This document shows positions 27,405 through 35,108 of a stretch of DNA of 64,000 nt, one piece after another. A program made the position numbers and the translations under genes. The notes under the pieces are model-generated. The model searched no databases. It saw only the letters and a list, made by a program, of their open reading frames with translations, and was not told where the DNA came from. Position 1 is the stretch's first letter. Every line of letters starts with the position of its first letter. The stretch comes from Capillibacterium thermochitinicola (lineage in GTDB: Bacteria > Bacillota > UBA4882 > UBA10575): the NCBI RefSeq assembly GCF_013664685.1, contig NZ_JAAKDE010000002.1:62001-126000 (forward strand), read 5' to 3'.

Positions 27405-27704
27405 GTGAATAAGCTTACCGTGACCATTATTGACCAGACCGGGAATAAACGGACTGATGTGACGGTCCCGGACGACCGGCCGGTGCGGGCGATTATCCAA
27501 AAATTAATCGAGGGGATGAAGCTGCCGACGACCGGACCGGATGGACAACCGTTATCCTACAAGTTACATCATAAGGCCAGCGGGAAACAGTTGAAAGAGG
27601 ATCAGACTTTCGCTGAAGCCGGCGTCAAGGAAGGCGACATCTTAAGGCTGCAACCGGAGATTACCGCCGGGAGGGGGAGAGCATGCCTGACCGGATGGAA
27701 CTGA
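27405..27704 (+). CDS. Ubiquitin-like beta-grasp protein
   Basis: 99 residues. LTVTIIDQTGNK, VPDDRPVRAIIQKLIEG, YKLHHKASGKQLKEDQTFAEAGVKEGDILRL: the beta-beta-alpha-beta-beta plan of ubiquitin/YukD-type proteins. The last strand ends at about residue 84. The tail then reads EITAGRGRACLTGWN, so there is no C-terminal Gly-Gly. Either it is trimmed (a Gly lies at about 89, and a JAB peptidase is encoded nearby) or it acts without conjugation. The gene overlaps the E1 start by 22 bases. GTG start behind AAGGAGGG. First gene of the operon and the presumed modifier. Confidence 0.8.
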   Translation: MNKLTVTIIDQTGNKRTDVTVPDDRPVRAIIQKLIEGMKLPTTGPDGQPLSYKLHHKASGKQLKEDQTFAEAGVKEGDILRLQPEITAGRGRACLTGWN

Positions 27705-28886
27705 CTTTCACTCCGGAAGACCGCTATGCCCGGCTCCGGCTCATCTCCTGGTGGGATCAGGACCTGTTACGAGCGGCCAAAGTCCTGGTGGTCGGGGCCG
27801 GCACCCTCGGAAACGAAATCCTGAAAAACCTGGCTTTGCTCGGGGTAGGCCATATCTTCCTGGTTGACATGGACCGGGTGGAGCTCTCCAACCTTTCCCG
27901 CGCAGTGCTTTTCCGCGCCACAGATGAAGGAAAGTTCAAAGCGAAAGTGGCGGCCGTCCGTTTACGGGAGATCAACCCTGAGCTTGAGGTGGTCCCTATT
28001 GTCGGGAATATCAACTTCGAAGTGGGGCTGGGTCTCTTCCGCCATGTGGATGTGGTGATCGGGGGGGGTGGATAACCGGGAAGCGCGGATGGCCATCAAC
28101 CGCCGGTGCTGGCTGACCAACACGCCCTGGATCGACGGGGCAATCGAGGCCTTAAGCGGAGTGGCCCGGGTCTTTCTTCCGCCGGAAGGTCCTTGTTATG
28201 AATGCACCATGACCGCAGAAGACTACCGCCTAGTCAACCTGAGGCGATCCTGCGCGCTCCTTTCGAAAGAAGAAATGCTGAGCGGGAAAACTCCGACCAC
28301 GCCAACCACCTCGGCGGTGATTGCCGGGATTGCCGTGCAGGAGGCGGTAAAACTGCTGCACCGGAAGAAGGAGCCGGCTTTGCCGGTCCTGGCGGGGAAG
28401 GGGTTTGTCTTTAACGGGTTAACCCATGATTCCTATGTCGTGACCTATCAGGAGCGGGAAGATTGCTACGCCCACGAAAAGATCGAACGGCTAGTGGAAT
28501 TGCCCGGTTTTACGGCGGCCGGGACTACTTGGCGGCAACTCCTGGCCCGCGTGCGGGCGGAAATGGGGGCGGAGGCCATTGTGGAACTCCTGAATGATCT
28601 GGTCTACCGGCTGGTCTGTGCGCATTGCGGGAAGGAGGAGGATTACCTGGGAAATCTGGCCCAGTTGTCGGCTTCCGCAGCGGTTTGTCCGGTTTGCGGC
28701 CAGGTCAGGCAGGTGGTTTTTACCCATCAGATCACCGGGGATGAGCCTTTCCTCGATTACACCTTGCGGTCAACAGGCGTGGCGCCCTGGGAAATCCTGG
28801 CCGGACAGGCCGGAGCCGAACGGATCTATTTTGAACTCAGTGGTGACCGGATGTGGAGCGGAAAGGAGGGAGCAAATGCCCATTGA
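27683..28886 (+). CDS. E1-like ubiquitin-activating enzyme (ThiF/MoeB fold; frameshifted at a G8 tract)
   Basis: Adenylates and activates the C-terminus of a ubiquitin-like protein. Residues 35-50 hold the nucleotide site VVGAGTLGNEILKNLA, then VDMDRVELSNLSRAVLF and VDNREARMAINRR near 130. CYECTM and a later Cys (RRSC) lie in the crossover loop, either of which could be catalytic or zinc-binding. PTTSAVIAGIAVQEAVK follows, then a zinc ribbon with CAHC and CPVC. The frame is broken at 28061-28068, eight G where seven restore GGVDNRE. The restored product has 400 residues. As written it splits into 27683-28075 and 28068-28886. ATG overlaps the modifier gene. Confidence 0.85.
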
Positions 28887-29640
28887 TGAACAGCACGTAG
28901 AGAAGGGGAAAGATCCAGGAGTTGACTTGGGAAAGCAAACAGAAACTCCGGATAATTTTGAGATCATTGTTGGCCCAAGTTACCGGCTGAGGGAGGTTCC
29001 GGCGGTCAATGGACCGGTCCTTGTGGAGCTTGCCCTGCCATTGATGGCGGAATTAGTGGAGTATGCGGTTGGTGACCTCCGCCACGAACAAGGGGGCTTT
29101 CTTCTTGGCCGGTGCCGGGAGGCAAACGGCCAAGTGGTAGTGGAGGTGACGGCCTGGGTCGAAGCCAAATACGCCACGCACCGGCAGGCCAGTCTGACCT
29201 TCACCCACCGGGATTGGGAGTACCTGGCGAATGAGCAGGAACGGTTATACCCCGCTTTGCAGGTGGTGGGTTGGTTCCATACCCATCCCGGCTTCGGGGT
29301 GTTCCTCTCGGCCTACGACCTCTTTATCCACCGTTACTTTTTCTCCTCCCCCGAGCAAGTGGCGCTGGTGATCGATCCGGTACGGAAAAAAGCCGGTGTG
29401 TTTGTCTGGAGAAAGGACGAAGTGGTGGAAGGGGCTTTCCGGATTGCCAATGGCGAGCGCAGGATAAAGGAGAAAGTTGGAGCAGCCTCTGGCAAGGAGG
29501 AGGAAAGACGGTTGGCCGAGGATGGCTCAGCGGGCGACGCAGGCCGGAAGGAAGTGGAGATGGAAAAACCAACGATGACGGGGGAAAAGGGTCCGGATCC
29601 GGAACCGGACGTAACCGGAGAAAAAGAGAAGGAGGGTTAA
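28876..29640 (+). CDS. JAB/JAMM-family metallopeptidase
   Basis: 254 residues. A complete JAMM site is visible: Glu71 (HEQGGFLLG), His135 and His137 (FHTHPGF), Ser145 and Asp148 (LSAYD). Such zinc peptidases remove or mature ubiquitin-like modifiers. The N-terminal 45 residues carry a DNFEI motif at 26-30. The C-terminus from about 195 is a charged, disordered tail of Glu, Lys and Gly. It overlaps the E1 gene by 11 bases and ends 2 bases before the E2 gene. ATG behind AAAGGAGGG. Likely role: trimming the tail of the 27405 protein or deconjugation. Confidence 0.88.
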   Translation: MPIDEQHVEKGKDPGVDLGKQTETPDNFEIIVGPSYRLREVPAVNGPVLVELALPLMAELVEYAVGDLRHEQGGFLLGRCREANGQVVVEVTAWVEAKYATHRQASLTFTHRDWEYLANEQERLYPALQVVGWFHTHPGFGVFLSAYDLFIHRYFFSSPEQVALVIDPVRKKAGVFVWRKDEVVEGAFRIANGERRIKEKVGAASGKEEERRLAEDGSAGDAGRKEVEMEKPTMTGEKGPDPEPDVTGEKEKEG

Positions 29641-29642
29641 AC

Positions 29643-30197
29643 ATGAGCACACCACGGCTCAGAAGGCTGCAAGCCGATTACGAACAGGTCATGAAGGCTT
29701 TTACCGGACATCCCTATATTACTGTCCGGGCCAGTGGCGGAAACCCGCCCACTATTTACCATGTTACTTACCGGGTACCCGGTTTGCGGTTGGGGAAAAA
29801 CGGGCCGGAAGTGATCGACCGGCATGAGGTTGTTTTCCAACTGACTGCCAACTATCCCCAGATCAAACCGAGATGTACCATTCAAACCCCGATTTTTCAT
29901 CCGAATTTCAAAAACGGCGTTGTCTGTCTCGGCGACTATTGGGCGGCGGGCGGGGAAACCCTCGTCGACTTAATCGTGAAGGTCGGCGATATGATTCAAT
30001 ACAAAGAATATAACATCAAAAGCCCGATGGACCGGGAAGCGGCCTCCTGGGCCCTGGATAACGAGAGAAGATTCCCGGTCGGTAATTTGGAACTTTACCC
30101 GGGGGAACCGCAGACCAGTGGCAGAGAGGATGATTGGGAGATCGAGTTTAAACCGGCCGGTGGGGAAAAAGATGATTTCGAACTGATCATCCATTAA
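29643..30197 (+). CDS. E2-like ubiquitin-conjugating enzyme
   Basis: 184 residues with a clear UBC fold. YPQIKP at 71-76 matches the E2 YPxxPP turn, HPN at 86-88, catalytic Cys95 in GVVCLGDYW, then LVDLIVKVGDMIQ and SPMDREAASW, the C-terminal E2 helices. This is closer to eukaryotic E2 layout than most bacterial relatives, which often lack HPN. Beyond the fold, a 40-residue tail carries two acidic-aromatic motifs, DDWEIEF near 163 and DDFELIIH at the very end. ATG behind AAGGAGGG, 2 bases after the JAB gene. Confidence 0.9.
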   Translation: MSTPRLRRLQADYEQVMKAFTGHPYITVRASGGNPPTIYHVTYRVPGLRLGKNGPEVIDRHEVVFQLTANYPQIKPRCTIQTPIFHPNFKNGVVCLGDYWAAGGETLVDLIVKVGDMIQYKEYNIKSPMDREAASWALDNERRFPVGNLELYPGEPQTSGREDDWEIEFKPAGGEKDDFELIIH

Positions 30198-30279
30198 GGG
30201 AGACCTGCTGCGCTTTTCCCCGAGAGACCGGAGCCGGGCGGTATAAAAGTGAAAATTGGCAAGTAAAGGGGGTATTCGG

Positions 30280-31156
30280 ATGTTGGCGTCCATGAAAGGA
30301 GAACGGCAACTCCTTTGTGTCTTTCTCTTGCTTGGTGTGCTTTTAGGAATCGGCATCGGCCATTTGGCGCCGGCCGGGGAGCAGGTTACCAATTATGTCA
30401 AACGTTTGACCTACCCGGCTGTGGTCACCATTGAAACGAAAACGGCCTTAGGCTCGGGCTTTTTTATCTCCTCCGCCGGACATGTGCTCACCTGTTGTCA
30501 TGTGCTGGCCGGCGGGGACGAGGTGACGGTGGTGAACGGGAATGGCGCGCGCTTACCGGCCAAGGTGGCGGCGGCCGATCCCCAAAGGGATCTGGCGGTG
30601 CTGAAGGTGGATGCCGCCTCTACTCCCCTCCTCCGGCTGGGGGAGAATAAAAACGCCTGCGAAGAACGGATTTATCTTTTTGGCCACCGGGGGGGGGAGC
30701 CCGGAATGGACGGACGGCGAGTTAATCACCACTGAATTGCCGGTTGATGGTCACCGGTATATGCAAATCCAAGGCAAGGTAGTCCCCGGCTACTCAGGAG
30801 GACCGCTGCTGGATGCGAACGGAAATGTTTTAGGAGTGGTTACGGAACTTGTGGAGGGAACCGATTTGGCGCTGGCCATTCCGGCCGGGGTGATCAAGGA
30901 TTTTTTAAACAACCAGCACGTTCCCTATAGTTTTGTCAGTGATGAGCTTTTACCGGAGACCAGCACCGGCCGGCGCTGGATGTTGAGACCTGACAACTGG
31001 GCGAATTTATCCTTGGCCGGGAAAGGGCTTATCCTCCTGCTGCCAACAGCCGTGCTCGTGGGGTTCATCTCCTTTCTCCGGTGGTGTCAACGGAAAAAAA
31101 GGAAGCGGCGGGAGGATGATTTTGAAATCGAATTCCCGGCGGGCAGCGGCTACTGA
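30280..31156 (+). CDS. Membrane-anchored trypsin-like serine protease (frameshifted at a G9 tract)
   Basis: Restored product is 291 residues. Residues 11-29 form a transmembrane segment. The protease domain has His74 (TCCHVLAGG), Asp104 (PQRDLAVLKV) and Ser172 (PGYSGGPLL), a full catalytic triad of the HtrA/trypsin type without PDZ. A second membrane segment near 255-272 is followed by RKKRKRR and the tail motif DDFEIEF. This puts the protease outside and the tail in the cytoplasm. The frame breaks at 30689-30697, nine G where eight restore HRGGSPEW. As written it splits into 30280-30735 and a frame ending at 31156. ATG behind AAAGGGGG, 82 bases after the E2 gene. Confidence 0.82.
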
Positions 31157-31304
31157 AAGCCGGGAGATCATTATTCCGGGTGTTGGGTTAGGGGGAAGGA
31201 AAGCCTTCCCCGCAAAGGATGAGGGCAGGTATTGACCGGGGGATGAGGCTGATTTTGGTGGCAGGTGAAAGCCGGTTTGAACGGAGGAAAGGAGGGAGAT
31301 CCGC

Positions 31305-32648
31305 ATGACCAAGGAGACCGGCGGGGAAAAAGCGGGAGCTGGACTTCAGGAGGAAGCCCAGCAAGCAAAACAGCAAGCGGAAGAACAAGCGGAGACTGGA
31401 AGAGGAAAGGTTTGGCCGGGGGAGCAAGACGGGGGGACAAACGCTCCATGCCGTTGGGAAATAACCGCGGAAGAGTTGGACGCTGTGCTGGTGGAACCGG
31501 GAACGGCGGCCGGGGCGGCGGAGCATTCTTCCCCTTGGGAAATTACTGGGGCTGAACTGGATGACATTAGGCAGGCGCTGATTTTTACGGCTGAAGAATT
31601 GGATGCCGTCCGCCCCAGGCTGGAGTTGTTTCCGGAGGAATTGGATGCGGCGGGCGCGGTTAAAGGGAGTTTCCCGCCGGAGCAAGGAGAACTTCCTTCC
31701 CAAAAAATCCCTTCCAAACCGGAAAGTTTCAAGGCCAAAATGCGCGGGCTGATCCCGACCAATCTTTGGCAGATGGCGGTGGCCGGCTTATGCGGCGCGG
31801 TGCTGGCTTGGCTGGTGGATGAATGTTTGTTCCCGGATCATTACACTTACGGGAGCTTTATGGAAATGGTGCTGGGAATGGCCTGGTGGGGCTGTCTCAT
31901 CTCGGGAATCATCGGTTTTTCCTTCGGAACGGTAGAATCATTACTCAACCGTCAGTATGGGCTGGCGCTCCGGAAAGGTTTCCGCTGGATGCTCGGGGCG
32001 GCGCTTGGCGGGTTCATCGGGAGTGGAGCCGGTCAAATGCTTTACAGTCTGCTCGGTGGGGGCGGCATAGGCCAGCCCCTGCTCTGGCAAATCATCGCCC
32101 GGACGTTGGGGTGGACCCTGCTGGGCGCCGGCATGGGGATGGCCAACGGCTGGATGGCGGGGAATAAAAAAAGGATGGTGAATGGTTTGATCGGCGGAAT
32201 GGCCGGAGGGGCGGCCGGCGGCTTAGTCTTTGATCTGATCTGTATCCCCTTGCCCTACGGGGAAGGCAGCGTCGCCCGGCTGGTTGGTTTTTTGGCCCTT
32301 GGCGGCGGGATCGGCGCGCTCATCGGCTTGGTTGAACATTTCCGGCGGGAAGTCTGGTTGGCGGCCGTCAGCGGCCCCATGCAGGGAAAGGAGTTCATCC
32401 TCTTCGGCGCCCGGACTGTTTTTGGGTCTTCCGGCAAGGCCGACATCGTCCTGTATGGTGATGCGTCGGTTCCCCCTTACGCTTTCCGGGTTGACGTGAT
32501 TAATGATTCGAGCTACCGGGGAACGGATTTAACCGGGCGGGGGATGGTCATGCATAACAATCATTCCGCTCAGCGCTTTACGTTGCGTAACGGGGATCTG
32601 ATTGGCATCGGCAAGCACCTTTTGCAATTCCGGGTCAAAGAAGGGTAA
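31305..32648 (+). CDS. Membrane protein with N-terminal repeats and C-terminal FHA-like domain
   Basis: 447 residues. Residues 1-50 are Glu/Gln-rich. Four copies of a (WEI)T-x-x-ELD motif follow at about 51-60, 78-87, 94-101 and 108-114. Six hydrophobic helices lie at about 150-350, several Gly-rich. The last 90 residues (GKEFILFGARTVFGSSGKADIVLYGD, then HSAQRFTLRNGDLIGIGKHLLQFRV) match an FHA fold, but the usual SxxH phosphothreonine-binding motif is replaced by VPPYAF. Termini are probably cytoplasmic. Inference: a membrane scaffold for the conjugation machinery. GAAAGGAGGG precedes the ATG. Confidence 0.72.
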   Translation: MTKETGGEKAGAGLQEEAQQAKQQAEEQAETGRGKVWPGEQDGGTNAPCRWEITAEELDAVLVEPGTAAGAAEHSSPWEITGAELDDIRQALIFTAEELDAVRPRLELFPEELDAAGAVKGSFPPEQGELPSQKIPSKPESFKAKMRGLIPTNLWQMAVAGLCGAVLAWLVDECLFPDHYTYGSFMEMVLGMAWWGCLISGIIGFSFGTVESLLNRQYGLALRKGFRWMLGAALGGFIGSGAGQMLYSLLGGGGIGQPLLWQIIARTLGWTLLGAGMGMANGWMAGNKKRMVNGLIGGMAGGAAGGLVFDLICIPLPYGEGSVARLVGFLALGGGIGALIGLVEHFRREVWLAAVSGPMQGKEFILFGARTVFGSSGKADIVLYGDASVPPYAFRVDVINDSSYRGTDLTGRGMVMHNNHSAQRFTLRNGDLIGIGKHLLQFRVKEG

Positions 32649-32649
32649 G

Positions 32650-32766
32650 ATGAGAAAGAAAAAAACTACGGAGCGGGCGGACGGGCGGGTTTTGAGCGGC
32701 CAGCAGAAGTTTAAGAGTTTACTTTGGGCGAGAAAGCGAAAAAGAAAGCGTACCACAGGGTCGTAA
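32650..32766 (+). CDS. 38-residue, highly basic small protein
   Basis: Starts one base after the FHA gene stop, behind AAAGAAGGG, and ends 11 bases before the operon terminator stem. It begins MRKKKTTERADGR, has a short KFKSLLWARK stretch and ends RKRKRKRTTGS, so about a third is Lys/Arg. No known family. Position inside the operon supports a real gene. It may be a nucleic-acid-binding peptide or a lysine-rich modification target. Coding status is inferred from context only. Confidence 0.5.
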   Translation: MRKKKTTERADGRVLSGQQKFKSLLWARKRKRKRTTGS

Positions 32767-32777
32767 GCGAGTGGCGG

Positions 32778-32815
32778 GGACAAGACGGGTAGAAGGTCTT
32801 GTCCTCTTTTTTATT
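32778..32815 (+). terminator. Intrinsic terminator of the ubiquitin-like operon
   Basis: GGACAAGAC / GTCTTGTCC stem with a 9-base loop, followed by TCTTTTTTATT. It separates the conjugation operon from the WYL regulators. Confidence 0.88.
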
Positions 32816-32909
32816 ATGCTTACTTTTTTCAAAAAGGAAGGAATCCGGTAAGTATAAGCGAATTACATAATAAATTGTTAAATTAGAATTTAAGCCGGAA
32901 GGTGGTTTC

Positions 32910-34082
32910 GTGGCGGCGCCGCTGTCCGAAAAATTCGAGGAGTTTTGTCTGGAGTTCGAGCAATCCCCTGATGCTTCGCTGGCGGAGATCGCTTCCCGGC
33001 TGGGGCTTTCGGTCAAAACCGTCCAGCGTTACCGGGAGAAATACGAACAGATTTTAAAAGGCGAATTTTTTCAGATCGATGATTTTTCCGGACGGGCCAT
33101 CCGGTTTCTTCTCTGGTTGTCCAGATGCCGTTTTCCCGTCTCCACCGAGAGGGCCCGTTCCTTTTTTCGTACCGAATTTGAGGCCAGCGATAAAACCTTT
33201 GACCGCTTTTTGCACCGGCTTGGCCAGGAAGGGTTAATCCGGGAGACGGCCGAAGGGTGGCAGTTGGGCGAAAAAATCTTGCCCCGGCTGAATTTCTCCT
33301 TTGCCGAACTGGAGAGTATGATCCGGTTTATCCAAGGCTACGAGGCGAAGGGCCCTTTAGGGCCGGAATTAAATGCGGTCTTGGCGAAGTTGCGGCTAAG
33401 CATGGTCAATCTTTCGCCCCGTTTGTTGGAGAGGGCGGCCAAACGCCAAGCCCGCCTGGTCATTAAAGGACCCCTTTGCCGGCAGAATGGGACCGCCTTC
33501 CGGGTGATGGAGCAATTAACCGCCCTGGTGGCCCAGGATCAGATGGTGACTTTTACTTACCGCTGCCCGCAGGAGCCGGCTTCCCGGTGGACGGTCTTGC
33601 CCTGTTATGTCGTATATAACCTGGCCTTGGACCGGTGGTACCTGGCGGCCGTCAATCAGACGGACGGCGGGGCCGGATTCTTTCGCCTGGACCGGATGGC
33701 CAATCTGACGGCCGGGGGCAGGCCGCCGGCCGGTTTGGATCCGGCCAAGTGCGAACGGTTAACCTATGCCCTTGGCGCGGAGGACGGTCCCTTATGTGAG
33801 GTGAAGATCCGTTTCCGGAATGACTTTAATGTTCTGGACAAGGTGAGAAGGGACGCGTCCTTGCGTCCCACCGCCCAAGTGCAGGAGGAACCCGACGGGT
33901 CGTTGCTCTTTACCGATACGGTCTCCGGCCTGGGGGAGATTAGCCGCTGGGTCCGGCAGTTTGGCGCTTCGGCCGAAGTATTGGCGCCGGTGGAGTTGCG
34001 GGAGCGCATCATCGCCGGCGCCCGCCGGAAATTAGCCCGCTATGCGGCGGAAAGTCAAGGGGGCGCGCAGGACAATGGATGA
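32910..34082 (+). CDS. WYL-domain transcriptional regulator 1
   Basis: 390 residues. The N-terminal helix-turn-helix (ASRLGLSVKTVQRYREKYEQI, about 28-48) is followed by a second winged-helix-like segment to about 130. The WYL domain is near 200-270 with the signature WYLAAVNQ, and the C-terminal WCX-like region (VKIRFRNDFNVLDKV, SRWVRQFG) runs from about 300. WYL proteins sense ligands such as nucleic acid and are common near phage-defence and DNA-damage loci. GTG start behind GGAAGGTGG. It overlaps the next WYL gene by 8 bases. Confidence 0.87.
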   Translation: MAAPLSEKFEEFCLEFEQSPDASLAEIASRLGLSVKTVQRYREKYEQILKGEFFQIDDFSGRAIRFLLWLSRCRFPVSTERARSFFRTEFEASDKTFDRFLHRLGQEGLIRETAEGWQLGEKILPRLNFSFAELESMIRFIQGYEAKGPLGPELNAVLAKLRLSMVNLSPRLLERAAKRQARLVIKGPLCRQNGTAFRVMEQLTALVAQDQMVTFTYRCPQEPASRWTVLPCYVVYNLALDRWYLAAVNQTDGGAGFFRLDRMANLTAGGRPPAGLDPAKCERLTYALGAEDGPLCEVKIRFRNDFNVLDKVRRDASLRPTAQVQEEPDGSLLFTDTVSGLGEISRWVRQFGASAEVLAPVELRERIIAGARRKLARYAAESQGGAQDNG

Positions 34083-35043
34083 AACCTTGGACCGCCTCAG
34101 TCGGCTGGTTTATTTGCTGAAGAAAAACCCGTCCGGTTTAAGTCTGGAGGAACTGAGCACCAAATTGGGGGTCAGTCGGGCCCGGGTGCGGACCGATTTG
34201 GAGATTCTTAGCCATGAATTGCCGCTGACTACCCAGGATGATGATACCGGCGGCGGGGAATGTTGGTCATTAATCTCCACGGAGGTCTCCGCGCCGGCGC
34301 CGGCCTTCACCCCGGCCGAAGCCCTGGCTTTGCTGTGGGCCCTTGAGCGTCAGGATTCGCCGGAACTTAACCGGGTCCGGGCCAAATTATGCCAGGCCTT
34401 GCTGGGAAAGGGAGAGCAGGCGGCCTTGGGTAAACGGCAAAACAGGCTGCTCGTCAAAGGCTGGCGGGGACTGTACGACTCCCCCACTACGGAAAAAATG
34501 GTGACCAGCCTGGAAGAGGCGATCTTGGCCGAACGCCGCCTTTTCCTTGATTATGTGGATGCCGCCGGCGCGGCTTTCCGTTTTGAAATGGAACCCTACG
34601 GGTTGGTTTATTACTGGGTCTGGGGCTTTTGGTACCTGGTGGGTCTCATTGAAGGGAAATTGACGGTCTTGCGGGTTGATCGCATCAGGGACTATATGGA
34701 GACAGGTAAATTCACCTACCCTCCTGATTTTTCTCTGGAAGAGGTCTTTGCCGAGGCTTGGGGGGTTGATCTCAGTTCGCCGTTGGTTACGGTGAAAATC
34801 AAGTTTTACGATGAGTATAACGTCTGGCGGCGGGTTCTGCGGGACACAGCCCACCGGAAAAAGGCGTCGGTGACAAAAATGGAGGGATATCTCATCTATA
34901 CCGACCAGGTCCGGGGGATTAACGAGATCAAACCCTGGATCCGGAGTTTTGGCTCGTCGGCAGTGGTGCTGGCGCCGGAGGAACTGAAAGACGATATGAT
35001 TCGTAGTGCTTATAAGGTTTTGGATTTATACCCATCGGATTAA
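34075..35043 (+). CDS. WYL-domain transcriptional regulator 2
   Basis: About 322 residues from the ATG at 34075. Helix-turn-helix at about 10-60 (LSLEELSTKLGVSRARVRTDLEIL), WYL domain with FWYLVGLIEGKLTVLRVDRI near 190-210, and a WCX-like end (VKIKFYDEYNVWRRVL, IRSFGSSAVVLAPEELKD). It is a diverged paralogue of the gene before it, and the arrangement recalls PafB-PafC pairs that act as heterodimers. An upstream in-frame ATG at 34042 lies deep in the first gene and is less likely. Confidence 0.87.
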   Translation: MDETLDRLSRLVYLLKKNPSGLSLEELSTKLGVSRARVRTDLEILSHELPLTTQDDDTGGGECWSLISTEVSAPAPAFTPAEALALLWALERQDSPELNRVRAKLCQALLGKGEQAALGKRQNRLLVKGWRGLYDSPTTEKMVTSLEEAILAERRLFLDYVDAAGAAFRFEMEPYGLVYYWVWGFWYLVGLIEGKLTVLRVDRIRDYMETGKFTYPPDFSLEEVFAEAWGVDLSSPLVTVKIKFYDEYNVWRRVLRDTAHRKKASVTKMEGYLIYTDQVRGINEIKPWIRSFGSSAVVLAPEELKDDMIRSAYKVLDLYPSD

Positions 35044-35108
35044 AGGCGATTCAGCGGAGAGGTTGCAGCTTTAGGATTCGGATTGCGCCGTGAGGGAGGG
35101 GTGACTTA

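Noticed and set aside
27405-27704. Reading the UBL as YukD/EsaB of a type VII secretion system
   Set aside because: The fold fits, but no EssC, WXG100 or other secretion genes are nearby, while E1, E2, JAB and RING are.
28061-28070. Programmed frameshift in the E1 gene
   Set aside because: A plain G tract with +1 length, repeated in two unrelated genes, is better explained by tract-length error or slippage than by recoding signals, none of which (stimulatory stem, Shine-Dalgarno-like site) I could see.
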